A stretch of 18,763 nt of DNA from an uncultured Bacteroidales bacterium. GTDB taxonomy: Bacteria > Bacteroidota > Bacteroidia > Bacteroidales > F082. The notes under the pieces were generated by a model. The model ran no database searches. It saw nothing but the letters and a program-made list of their open reading frames with translations, and was not told where the DNA came from. The stretch spans positions 1 to 18,763 of the forward strand of contig CALAZZ010000287.1 in NCBI GenBank assembly GCA_937926515.1, in the 5' to 3' direction. The translations under genes and the position numbers were made by a program. Positions within the stretch are counted from its first letter, which is position 1. Every line of letters begins with the position of its first letter. Of the stretch, positions 8,037 to 16,012 are shown one piece after another.

Positions 8037-9410
8037 ATGGACTTAATTAAACCTAAGAAAGCAAAATCCAATTCGATAAAAATTATTCATCCTATTTTTC
8101 TGGCTTTGTTATTTGCAGGCATATCTGCCGGCCCCAAGAGCAATAAAAACATCAATGAGCTGCTCAGATCACACTTTGAGGACAGGGCAATACCGATCAC
8201 AAATGCTGATGACCTTGATCCCTTGATTGAAAAAGCCAGTCACCATAGATTGGTTTTGCTCGGAGAAGCTTCGCATGGGACACAGGAGTTTTATAGCTGG
8301 CGTGCTGAAATATCCAAACGTTTGATAAGCGAACATGGGTTCTCATTTATAGCAGTGGAAGGTGATTGGGCTTCTATATTCCGCCTGAATAAATATGTAA
8401 AACATATGGATAATGCCCCAGGATCAGCAGTCGAGGCTATGCAACAATTCAAGCGCTGGCCTCAGTGGATGTGGGCAAATACTGTGGTGGCCGAACTGAT
8501 AGAATGGCTTCACAAATTCAACCTAAATAAAGAACCGGAAAAAATGGTTGGCTTCTATGGTATGGATGTGTATGGACAGTGGGAAGCCATGGATGACTTG
8601 CTTGCCTATGCCGAATTGTTTATCCCCGACCATTTTGAGACTATAGCTTCCAAAGTACATTGCTTTGCACATTTCGATCGCGATGAATGGATGTATGCCC
8701 GTGCTACAGCCCAATTGAACTACTCATGCCAACAAGAGATGGAAGAATTGGTGAATTTACTGGCCGATTTGCGGAATGAATTGGAAGACAATAATAAATA
8801 CGCTTATTTTAGGGCCAAACAAAATGCATTGGTGGTTAAAAATGCCGAAGATTATTTTCGGCTTGCCATTACAGGGAATAATGATTCGTGGAACAGCAGG
8901 GTTGACCATATGTGGCTTTCAATAAAGCGGATATTTGATAATTACCCTGAGAACACCCAAGGCATTGTATGGGCACACAATACCCATGTTGGCGATGCCA
9001 GAGCTACCAGCATGAGCCATCATGGCATGTACAATATTGGCCAATTGAGCAGAGGAGAGTTAGGTGAAAACCAGGTTTTTATCACTGGATTTGGTACCAA
9101 TAGCGGCCAGGTGAATGCAGGCCGGAGATGGGGATCACCAATGCAGGTCATGCGTGTTCCCAATGCCATCCGGGGTAGCCTGGAGCACACGCTCAACCAG
9201 TTCGATCATCCTGACTTCATGCTTGTATTCGATGATCACGACAAAGTGGCAATCGAATTACAACAGATGATAGATCACAGGGCTATTGGAGTGGTCTATG
9301 ACCCACGAAATGAAAGTGGCAACTATGTTCCAAGTCTGTTTACCGGACGCTATGATGCGTTTATCTTTATCAGGAAATCGTCTGCTTTGATACCGGTCAA
9401 AGCGGAGTAA
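8037..9410 (+). CDS. Erythromycin-esterase-family (EreA/EreB-like) hydrolase, exported or membrane-anchored
   Basis: The 457-residue protein has the erythromycin esterase fold. Its signature LVLLGEASHGTQEFY spans 72-86 and contains the catalytic-site Glu77 and His80. Next come FIAVEGDWAS (105-113), the RWPQWMW segment (140-146), VGFYGMDVYGQW (171-182) and WAHNTHVGDAR (312-322), which hold the second half of the active site. Its C-terminal part, VFITGFGTNSGQVN (347-360), also fits. Residues 17-32 are hydrophobic after a lysine-rich start, so an N-terminal signal or anchor is likely, unlike classical cytoplasmic Ere enzymes. In known enzymes the reaction is opening of the macrolide lactone. Most environmental homologues have no proven macrolide activity, so no resistance should be inferred. 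It is separated from the S9D peptidase by 1 nt and faces the DUF2459 gene 35 nt downstream on the other strand. Confidence 0.85.
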   Translation: MDLIKPKKAKSNSIKIIHPIFLALLFAGISAGPKSNKNINELLRSHFEDRAIPITNADDLDPLIEKASHHRLVLLGEASHGTQEFYSWRAEISKRLISEHGFSFIAVEGDWASIFRLNKYVKHMDNAPGSAVEAMQQFKRWPQWMWANTVVAELIEWLHKFNLNKEPEKMVGFYGMDVYGQWEAMDDLLAYAELFIPDHFETIASKVHCFAHFDRDEWMYARATAQLNYSCQQEMEELVNLLADLRNELEDNNKYAYFRAKQNALVVKNAEDYFRLAITGNNDSWNSRVDHMWLSIKRIFDNYPENTQGIVWAHNTHVGDARATSMSHHGMYNIGQLSRGELGENQVFITGFGTNSGQVNAGRRWGSPMQVMRVPNAIRGSLEHTLNQFDHPDFMLVFDDHDKVAIELQQMIDHRAIGVVYDPRNESGNYVPSLFTGRYDAFIFIRKSSALIPVKAE

Positions 9411-9445
9411 GTTCATTCAGATGACTATATGTAAGATAAACGACT

Positions 9446-10135
9446 TCAATTGACCCATTCTGCCTCAGGCAATTTAGCCAACTGCCTGAAGAGCTGCCCC
9501 GCAGTGAGTATACAGCAAGTACGGACTTCGAAACCACTTTGCTGAAACAGTTTGGCTACCCATGTATTGCAGGTATTGAACAGGTGGTATTTACCGGTTG
9601 ATTCAAAAAAGATATTGCTGTAGCCTTTGTAATTGCTATTGACCAGCTTTTCATTTTCATCCCTGGTAAAAGTTGCCGACAGCCAACTGCACAAGGCTGA
9701 AAACCTTTCTTTTTCCATGGTAAACCGCATGATGCGGCTGTCAGTTCCATAACGATGCTGTGGGTGGTGGCTGTAACCTACAAGTAAAACGGCACTTGAG
9801 GTAGGCCATAGCAATGCCCTTGCCCCAAGCCAAATCAGACGCTCATCCGATTGGTAGAAGGCTTCATCTCCCCAACCAAATTCAACATATTTGTGGTGTT
9901 TGTACCGGGTAACTTCTGGCCAATCATTTTCATTTATGTCAGCAGTTTTTATAACAATGCCTGTATGCCATCGCTGTTGTACCACATATACCTCTATTCC
10001 ATTCTCATTCAATTCTGGCTTGTTTTCATTTATATCAGCAGCAAGCGACAAATACAGCACAGTCAGGTAAAGGCCTGTAAAAAGCTTGCATAATCTTATG
10101 CCATTGCGATTAAGCCATTTGATTTTCAGTTCCAT
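9446..10135 (-). CDS. DUF2459 (TIGR02117-type) family protein, function unknown
   Basis: The 229-residue protein has one hydrophobic N-terminal segment (about 16-33), a signal peptide or anchor, and then the DUF2459 core. Conserved phrases are WHTGIVI (56-62), FGWGDEAFY (86-94), the ARALLWPTSSAVL stretch (105-117), and FNTCNTWVAKLF (186-197). This family was first noted near urease gene clusters (TIGR02117), but no urease gene is here. The conserved His57 and Cys189 lie in the order His...Cys, as in circularly permuted papain-like (NlpC/P60) enzymes. That makes an envelope thiol hydrolase or acyltransferase a reasonable but unproven idea. Its start codon overlaps the end of the membrane-protein gene by 10 nt, which points to translational coupling and shared function. 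It is convergent with the esterase gene; no terminator hairpin is visible in the 35-nt gap. Confidence 0.85.
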   Translation of the reverse strand: MELKIKWLNRNGIRLCKLFTGLYLTVLYLSLAADINENKPELNENGIEVYVVQQRWHTGIVIKTADINENDWPEVTRYKHHKYVEFGWGDEAFYQSDERLIWLGARALLWPTSSAVLLVGYSHHPQHRYGTDSRIMRFTMEKERFSALCSWLSATFTRDENEKLVNSNYKGYSNIFFESTGKYHLFNTCNTWVAKLFQQSGFEVRTCCILTAGQLFRQLAKLPEAEWVN

Positions 10136-12492
10136 TTCGCTCGTAAGTTGACTACCATAGTGAATAAATACGCCAGTGCCGCTATGAACATCACATTGCG
10201 AAAACCGGTTTCAACTGCTATGATGGTAGCCAGGGCTGTGCTGACCACTGAGAAACAGCCGTTGATGCCCCATGCCCACGGAATCAGATGGTTGTTATGT
10301 TTGCCAAGCAGTCGCAAACCAAAAGGAAAAGGCATGCCCATCAAAAAGGACAATGGCCCAATGAAAAGGATGCTTAGTAGGATCTTCACAAAGAGTGGTG
10401 CACTGATACTTGCATTTAAGTGGGAGGTTAGAAAAAATGCCATAAACAGAATCAATATCACAATTGCTACCATCAATCCGGCCATGCAAGCCTTTCCAAT
10501 AACAAATTTTTGTGTGAACAAAGCACCTGCACCGGAGAAAATTAACATACCGCTTAGGACCACAGCAGCAGCATATATAGGATGACCAAAATAGAGTGTG
10601 AATTGCTGAATAAACATAATCTCCACAAACATAAACCCTATCCCAATGCCACTGAAATGTATTAAAGTGTACCATCTGCTCCCGCCTTTAAATCCAATGG
10701 CCAATAAGGGTAAAATGATCAGGATTAATGCTGCAAGAGCAATCTGTATGAACGTGACCAGCACGATCAGGTAACCCACTTCAAGAAAAGGAACCGACCC
10801 CTGTCCAAATATCTCGCGCATCTTTCCCATCCTGTCCAGGCGAAGGTATTGCGAAAAATAGGGTTTGTCATCGCTGGCAGGTCTGATCTGGAAATCATAT
10901 GCTGAATAAAACGCTTCCCGCTCCTCGGTCATAACCCTGTCGATCAGTTCGAGGAACGTATTATCTTGAAGTTGGTTAAAGTAGCTTCGCTCATCTGGTC
11001 TAATTACCGGCAGGAGTAAGGGGTCAAAATTTCTGGTCTTACAGAATGCCCTTATTTGTGCGATATTCTTCTCCGTAATGTTTTCTTTAGTCGCGATAAA
11101 TGTAATGGTTCCCCAGCCCCTGATCGCCGCCAGGTGGAGCTCTGGATCATCTTGTGAATACTTGGCAACCATCTCGACTAGTGTAGCCAACATTTTCAGA
11201 CTGTTACGTGCCGGGTGGTCATGCCAAACGGTTACCGCCATCATGCCATTTGCTGATAAACGATTCCATATTTCTCCAAAAGCTTCTGTTGTAAAAAGAT
11301 ACTGTTCATTTAAGGCATTTATACCCGAACTACCACCAAATGATTCAATTACAGGCAATATGATCAGGTCGTATTGGCTAGTGTCGGACATCAGGTAGCT
11401 GCGTGAATGATGGTTAATGAATCGAATCCTATCCTTTGGAATAGGTACATACCTGTTCAACATATCTGTTGCGGCTTTATTCGGTTCAACTGCTGTAATA
11501 GACGAAGCACCGCGACTTAAAGCATGTGCTGCATATAATCCTGTTCCGGCGTCAAGGATGAGCACCTTTTGAGGCTGGCTTATCACAAAAGGCAAAGCTT
11601 GGGTGGCATAATCCAAAAAGTGGGTAGAGTCGGGATTATTAAAATCTACAAGCGGACCATACCAGTTGCCATTATTAAAAAGTGCTTTTCGTATAGGGAT
11701 ATCACCAGTGTAATTGAGGCTGAGCCCAGGTGCAAATCGTAAGGAGGATGAGCTGAATAATTTGATTTCACCATAGGGGCTTATTTGAGTTTCAACGATC
11801 TTAGCCTCCGGAAGAAGCAAAGAACGCGAAAGGCTTTTGTATTGCGACATGGGTAAGGCTGGAGGATAAGCCAAGCCATAGAGGATGCAGAATAAGACAA
11901 TCGTGGTCGCTGAGCCTAAACCAAACATATACTTCCGCTGGAAAAGCAAGAGTCCCGCAGTCAAGGGTAGCATTGCGATCACGAACGGAAGTAGGGCAGG
12001 CTTGAATTGCCAAAACATAAATACCATTATCAAACCACCCAATCCTGATCCAAACAGATCGGCAAAGTACAACGAACCTATGCGAGATACATGATGCATA
12101 TAAACCAACCCTATGGCCATAGCGCCAAGCAGGAATGGTATGAACAAGATCATATAGCTCGTAACCAGGCCAAGGATATGACTCCTATCCAAAAACAAAA
12201 GATAAGAATCAAAACCTGCAAACACCAATTCAGACAGGTACATGATGACTGCCATACTGAGTGCTGTTGAAAGCATGAGCATAGGAAGTGCTACCGCAAT
12301 ATGCCGGGTAAGCCACTTCCCGGTGAAGCTTAGCAAGGTGCCGCTGGCTCCAAACCCTAGCATGGCCACCGAAATCACCATATAAGCAAAATGGCTCCAC
12401 TGGCTGATCGAAAGGATCTGCATCAACACCAACTGAAAAGCAATGATAGAGGATGACAAAAGACCAATGGCGATATACAGTCGTTTATCCAT
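10126..12492 (-). CDS. Polytopic membrane protein with an embedded spermidine-synthase-like SAM-binding domain
   Basis: The 788-residue protein has three parts. Residues 1-212 contain about six or seven membrane helices, including FGASGTLLSF and the YFADLFGSGLGGL motif (142-154) seen in spermidine-synthase-like membrane proteins. Residues ~220-560 are a soluble Rossmann domain with a glycine-rich SAM motif VLILDAGTGLYAAHAL (310-325), an acidic strand end ITAVEPN (332-338), INALNEQYLFTTEAF (391-405) and DDKPYFSQY (541-549). Residues ~570-785 contain about six further helices, with GIGFMFVEIMFIQQFTLYFG, PLSFLMGMPFPFGLRLL and AWGINGCFSVVST. The catalytic loop where spermidine synthases have D-S-x-D-P reads LPVIES (379-384), so the usual aspartates are missing and aminopropyl transfer is unlikely. 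A role in modifying a lipid or exported molecule is conceivable. It follows the isoaspartate methyltransferase gene by 68 nt and overlaps DUF2459 by 10 nt. The true substrate is unknown. Confidence 0.87.
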   Translation of the reverse strand: MDKRLYIAIGLLSSSIIAFQLVLMQILSISQWSHFAYMVISVAMLGFGASGTLLSFTGKWLTRHIAVALPMLMLSTALSMAVIMYLSELVFAGFDSYLLFLDRSHILGLVTSYMILFIPFLLGAMAIGLVYMHHVSRIGSLYFADLFGSGLGGLIMVFMFWQFKPALLPFVIAMLPLTAGLLLFQRKYMFGLGSATTIVLFCILYGLAYPPALPMSQYKSLSRSLLLPEAKIVETQISPYGEIKLFSSSSLRFAPGLSLNYTGDIPIRKALFNNGNWYGPLVDFNNPDSTHFLDYATQALPFVISQPQKVLILDAGTGLYAAHALSRGASSITAVEPNKAATDMLNRYVPIPKDRIRFINHHSRSYLMSDTSQYDLIILPVIESFGGSSGINALNEQYLFTTEAFGEIWNRLSANGMMAVTVWHDHPARNSLKMLATLVEMVAKYSQDDPELHLAAIRGWGTITFIATKENITEKNIAQIRAFCKTRNFDPLLLPVIRPDERSYFNQLQDNTFLELIDRVMTEEREAFYSAYDFQIRPASDDKPYFSQYLRLDRMGKMREIFGQGSVPFLEVGYLIVLVTFIQIALAALILIILPLLAIGFKGGSRWYTLIHFSGIGIGFMFVEIMFIQQFTLYFGHPIYAAAVVLSGMLIFSGAGALFTQKFVIGKACMAGLMVAIVILILFMAFFLTSHLNASISAPLFVKILLSILFIGPLSFLMGMPFPFGLRLLGKHNNHLIPWAWGINGCFSVVSTALATIIAVETGFRNVMFIAALAYLFTMVVNLRAKWN

Positions 12493-12560
12493 TGTTTGAA
12501 TGGGTATGAAGTTACTTTTGCAGAATTAAGGTATGACGCCTCAAACCTGCATTCAATTGT

Positions 12561-13253
12561 TCAATTATTACTTCTGGTAAAAGGCACAAAGCGCACTGCC
12601 ATTAAGTTGGTGGTTTTCACTTGACCATCTATTTTTTCAACCAATATAAGGGTCTGAACCATGAATGGCGAGCCCACGGGGATCACCATTTTTCCTCCAT
12701 CTTTTAACTGCTCAATCAGTGGCGGTGGGATATGTTCAGCGGCAGCAGTGACAACGATCGCATCGAATGGAGCCTTATCGGGTAAACCATGATATCCATC
12801 TGCGATAATCACTTCCACATGATCATATCCCAAGTCATTCATTCGTTGCTTGGCCTGTTCACCAAGCTGAGGCACAATCTCAATGGTATACACCTCATCA
12901 ACAATTTCAGCCAGAACGGCTGCCTGGTATCCCGACCCGGCACCAATTTCCAGCACACGGTCACCAGGTTCGGGATCGACAAGCTGCGTCATATATGCAA
13001 CTATATAAGGCTGCGAGATGGTCTGGCCGTAACCTATGGGCATGGGATGGTCGTCATAGGCACGAGCTTGGCTGCGTTGGGGAACAAACAAATGGCGTTC
13101 AACCTTGCGCATGGCATCCAAAGTGGGTTGGTGCTTGATGCCGCGAGCAGCAATCTGGTTTCGCACCATCGCCTCCCGCATACGGTCATATCGCTGTGAA
13201 ATAACAGGGAAGCTGAATACTATCACCAAAAAACCTAAAAGTATTTTTCTCAT
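12561..13253 (-). CDS. pcm: Exported protein-L-isoaspartate O-methyltransferase
   Basis: I start at the second ATG (13253) of a frame open from 13289. This gives a 230-residue protein with a normal signal peptide (MRKILLGFLVIVFSFPVISQ, 1-20), whereas the longer N-terminus would spoil it. The catalytic domain is a typical Pcm/PIMT: EAMVRNQIAARGI (28-39), VERHLFVP (51-58), the GYGQTIS motif (74-80) with the active-site region Ser80, SAM motif I LEIGAGSGYQAAVL (101-114), YTIEI (122-126) and IIADGYHGLP (149-158). IPVG and the terminal RFVPFT (221-226) also match. Pcm methylates isoaspartyl residues so that damaged proteins can revert to aspartyl. It uses SAM, which is normally only cytosolic, so an exported version is biochemically puzzling unless the signal anchors it facing inward. 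It heads the leftward unit with the membrane protein and DUF2459 gene. The family call is very sure; localisation is inferred. Confidence 0.93.
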   Translation of the reverse strand: MRKILLGFLVIVFSFPVISQRYDRMREAMVRNQIAARGIKHQPTLDAMRKVERHLFVPQRSQARAYDDHPMPIGYGQTISQPYIVAYMTQLVDPEPGDRVLEIGAGSGYQAAVLAEIVDEVYTIEIVPQLGEQAKQRMNDLGYDHVEVIIADGYHGLPDKAPFDAIVVTAAAEHIPPPLIEQLKDGGKMVIPVGSPFMVQTLILVEKIDGQVKTTNLMAVRFVPFTRSNN

Positions 13254-13361
13254 ATTACCCGCAATAGATGATTGATGCACAAGATACAAAAATTCGAATT
13301 AAATGAGAGTGCTCTTAGACAAGTTCAAAGTATCCTATTTGTTAAACTCCAACTTTCAGAA

Positions 13362-13389
13362 TTCATATTGTAATAATTGGTTACTTTTA
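13362..13389 (+). promoter_or_regulatory. Weak candidate promoter before the tandem solute-binding lipoprotein
   Basis: TACTTTTA at 13382-13389 matches the Bacteroidota -7 element TAnnTTTG except for the last base. A TTC at 13362-13364, one mismatch to TTG, lies 17 nt upstream. It would give a leader of about 75 nt before the ATG at 13472. The 218-nt gap between the divergent pcm and lipoprotein genes (13254-13471) otherwise shows only A/T-rich sequence and no clear operator or hairpin. Confidence 0.28.
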
Positions 13390-13471
13390 CGATCCTTATT
13401 TCGACTTAATTGAAAAGCTTTAAACAAACAATTGACACGCTCATTTTCAACAACCCTAAATATTTATTCCA

Positions 13472-14911
13472 ATGAAAAAATACAAACTGATCGGCACTCT
13501 GTCAGTTGTAGTGCTTATTTTGTTTTCACAATGTAAAAAAGATGAAGAGAATAAGTATCCCCATCAGCTACGGTTTATTACCGAAGATTATAAACCATTT
13601 AATTATTTGGAAGAGAGCAAGCTGACAGGCTTGGCTCCCGACCTTCTCAAAGAAATTTGCAACAAGCTGAATATCCCTTTTGAAGTAGAGGTTTTGCCTT
13701 GGTCAGAGGGTTACAGTGCTGCTCAGGCCGATGACAATGCCATGTTGTTTTCAACTATTCTTAACGAAGAGCGACGCGACCTTTTTAAGTGGGCCGGCCC
13801 ATTTGCTTCTTTGGATTGGAGCTTTTATGCCGAAGCTCAAAACGTGCTTAGCCTGGCCTCTCTGGATGACGCGAAAAACGTGGGCTCAATAGGTGTGCTT
13901 CAGGATTATGCGATTGAACAGTACCTTGTTCAGCAGGGATTTACCAACCTGGTGTACTGCAATGACCACATTGATGCATTCAACAGGTTGCTTAATGGCG
14001 AAATCGATCTTTATCCTTCAGATAGGATAGTGACCGAAGCAAGTATGAATAGTATGGGGCATTCCTATTACAGCGTGAAAAGCATTTTACCCATTAGAAC
14101 CGAAATGGTGTATTTTGCTTTCAATAAGAATGTGCCTGATGAGGTGGTAGCTGATTTTCAAAATGAGATCGATATGCTGAAGCAAAATGGATTTCTGAAA
14201 TCCTTATATCAAAAGTATATGCATCGATCTGATCATCCTGGCACCATGCAGATCTATACGGAAAATTATCCACCCCTGTCATTTATGAACCAATATGGCG
14301 AAATCAGCGGGCTAGGGTCTGAGCTTGTGTACGAGATCATGCAACGCAACAACATCTTTGTTGATATCAAGGTAACATCCTGGAGCAATGCTTATGAGTT
14401 GGCTTTACACAATCCTAATTTTTGCCTGTTTACCATGGAGCGCACCGAGATCAGGGAAAACCTGTTTCAATGGGTAGGGCCCATTGCAACAAACTCAACC
14501 TATTTCTATGTCAAAGCCGGATCCGGTATTGTGATCAACAGCCTGGAGGATGCCAGGAACCTGAATGCAATTGGCACTGTAAACTCCTGGTATTCGGATC
14601 AAATATTACGGGACTTGGGATTTACAAACCTGGTTTCAGATCCCGATCCATTTGTGATGACCATAAAGCTGATGCAGGAAGAAGTGGATGCCTTCGTTAT
14701 TTCCAGTATGGTCTTTCCTGATATTTTACTCAAGGAAGGTTACGACTATAATGATGTTCATCCGGCCTACACTTTGATTGCAACCGACACGTATATCTCA
14801 TTTTCGAAAAACACCCCGGTTTCGACTGTAGATGTATGGCAATCAACTTTGGATGCTATGAAGCAGGATGGCACCTATGATGCCATATACAAGCGCTGGC
14901 TTCCGGAATAG
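13472..14911 (+). CDS. Orphan lipoprotein with two tandem SBP_bac_3 solute-binding domains
   Basis: The 479-residue protein begins with a lipoprotein signal ending at Cys21, followed by KKDEEN, a K-(D/E)-rich stretch like the Bacteroidota surface-export signal. Two periplasmic-binding-protein family 3 domains follow (~31-250 and ~257-478). Both have the opening ligand-cleft phrase (FITEDYKPFNYLE; IYTENYPPLSFMN), the LTGLAPDLLKEI / ISGLGSELVYEI helix, a binding-site Arg (Arg101 in EERRDLFKWAGP; Arg328 in EIRENLFQWVGP), and a terminal motif (LYQKYM; IYKRWLP). GFTNLV recurs at 156-161 and 383-388, showing internal duplication. Domain 1 keeps Asp184 where amino-acid-binding members hold the alpha-amino group; domain 2 has Ser411 there. 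No permease, ATPase, GGDEF or kinase gene is nearby, so it may sense or scavenge rather than feed an ABC importer. It is convergent with pirin. Ligands unknown. Confidence 0.88.
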   Translation: MKKYKLIGTLSVVVLILFSQCKKDEENKYPHQLRFITEDYKPFNYLEESKLTGLAPDLLKEICNKLNIPFEVEVLPWSEGYSAAQADDNAMLFSTILNEERRDLFKWAGPFASLDWSFYAEAQNVLSLASLDDAKNVGSIGVLQDYAIEQYLVQQGFTNLVYCNDHIDAFNRLLNGEIDLYPSDRIVTEASMNSMGHSYYSVKSILPIRTEMVYFAFNKNVPDEVVADFQNEIDMLKQNGFLKSLYQKYMHRSDHPGTMQIYTENYPPLSFMNQYGEISGLGSELVYEIMQRNNIFVDIKVTSWSNAYELALHNPNFCLFTMERTEIRENLFQWVGPIATNSTYFYVKAGSGIVINSLEDARNLNAIGTVNSWYSDQILRDLGFTNLVSDPDPFVMTIKLMQEEVDAFVISSMVFPDILLKEGYDYNDVHPAYTLIATDTYISFSKNTPVSTVDVWQSTLDAMKQDGTYDAIYKRWLPE

Positions 14912-14948
14912 TTGGCATGCTGTTCACGTATAGTTTCCAAATGATTCA

Positions 14949-15965
14949 TCATCTGGTCTCTTCGTGACCATCTATATGCCTTGCAAACCGGCCTTTTTTC
15001 CTGTCGTGAACATGGTCATGCCTTGGCCAGGGCCAGCCGCCGAAACCATCTTTTTGGTAATCCATATAGGCTTGCCTTATCTCAGCTTCACTATTCATCA
15101 CAAAAGGGCCATGCTGAACAATCGGTTCCTCCATAGGCCGGCCTTGTAAGACTACGATGTAATTGTCGCCCTGACCGCTCAATAACTCCAAAGGCTCCTC
15201 TGCTTTTATCTCTATGGCATGTCCAGCTTTAACTTCCACTCCATTCACCATGATGGATGAACCACGATAATAATATAAGGTCCTGTTGGCTTTGGCAGTT
15301 GCCACAGGTAATTGGCACAGGGCACCGGACTCCAGTTGTATATTCCAGATGGCCACTTCGTTTTGTGGGTCAGCAGCCCATGAATCGGGGGCCGGATCAA
15401 GCGCTTTAATGCCACCCCACTCACCAGCAATTAAGGTGACGGTGGTGTGTCTGCCATCCTCATCAGTCAACCGGTGCTGTGGGATGTCCTCCGCCCAGAG
15501 CATCTTGAAATGGGGCTTCACCATCTTCTTGGCTGCCGGCAGATTGAGCCAAACTTGAAACAGTTCAAGGGGATTATCCTGATCGGTTTTGAGTAGTGGA
15601 AACATCTCACTATGCTGCAGCCCCGAACCTGCGGTCATCCATTGTACATCGCCACCACCATAGCGTCCTGCCTGACCATGCGAATCGGAATGATCGACCA
15701 TGCCCTCAGTGACAATGGTAACTGTTTCAAATCCACGGTGGGGATGAGCCGGAAAACCGGGAACAGTTTCACCATGATACATGCGCCAGGGTAGGGCGGG
15801 ATCAAAATCTTGCCCTATCTGGCGTCCCCGAAGGGAGGCATCAGGACTCATATCCTCCTTTCCGGGTGGATAATGATCCTGGTGATGCGCACAAAAAATA
15901 AAGGGATTGCTTACGGGCCACATGAAATGGAGCTGCTTTAGTTTGATTTCGGAATTATTATTCAT
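14949..15965 (-). CDS. Pirin family protein (cupin, possible quercetinase or redox regulator)
   Basis: The 338-residue protein is a bicupin pirin. The N-terminal cupin has the complete iron site: His74 and His76 in HPHRGFETVTI, and His118 and Glu120 in GLQHSEMF (115-122), equivalent to His56, His58, His101 and Glu103 of human pirin. Further family phrases are GFPAHPHRGFE, EGMVDHSDSHG (87-97), DVQWMTAGSG (106-115), LELFQVWLNLP (133-143) and, at the C-terminus, PFVMNSEAEIRQAYMDYQKDGFGGW, the usual pirin tail. Some bacterial pirins have quercetin dioxygenase activity and some modulate metabolic enzymes; which applies here cannot be told. It contains no signal peptide, so it is cytoplasmic. The gene is convergent with the tandem solute-binding lipoprotein, with 37 nt between stops and no terminator seen. 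No regulator is adjacent. The initial MNNNSEIKLKQLHF looks normal. Confidence 0.93.
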   Translation of the reverse strand: MNNNSEIKLKQLHFMWPVSNPFIFCAHHQDHYPPGKEDMSPDASLRGRQIGQDFDPALPWRMYHGETVPGFPAHPHRGFETVTIVTEGMVDHSDSHGQAGRYGGGDVQWMTAGSGLQHSEMFPLLKTDQDNPLELFQVWLNLPAAKKMVKPHFKMLWAEDIPQHRLTDEDGRHTTVTLIAGEWGGIKALDPAPDSWAADPQNEVAIWNIQLESGALCQLPVATAKANRTLYYYRGSSIMVNGVEVKAGHAIEIKAEEPLELLSGQGDNYIVVLQGRPMEEPIVQHGPFVMNSEAEIRQAYMDYQKDGFGGWPWPRHDHVHDRKKGRFARHIDGHEETR

Positions 15966-16004
15966 CGTTATATACTTATGTCAGTTTTTGAATTATGTTT
16001 AAAT

Positions 16005-16012
16005 CAAAGATA
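16005..16012 (-). promoter_or_regulatory. Candidate -7 element for the pirin gene
   Basis: On the minus strand this reads TATCTTTG, a perfect TAnnTTTG element, 39 nt upstream of the pirin ATG at 15965. The nearest upstream TTG (plus-strand CAA at 16026-16028) is only 13 nt away, shorter than the usual spacer of about 17-23, so the -33 part is unsupported. Confidence 0.4.

Noticed and set aside
8037..9410. Macrolide-resistance gene call
   Set aside because: The protein has the esterase-family active-site motifs, but environmental family members are diverse, and this one is apparently exported and sits with a peptidase, not with resistance or mobile genes.
10126..12492. Call as a spermidine synthase
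   Set aside because: The SAM-type motif is present, but the catalytic Asp loop is replaced and the protein has about a dozen membrane helices.
12789..13199. 136-codon plus-strand frame
   Set aside because: It is antisense to pcm, whose motifs are complete, and has no recognisable domain.
13254..13289. Longer start of the isoaspartate methyltransferase
   Set aside because: The 12 additional residues are not hydrophobic or conserved-looking and would displace the signal peptide from the N-terminus.
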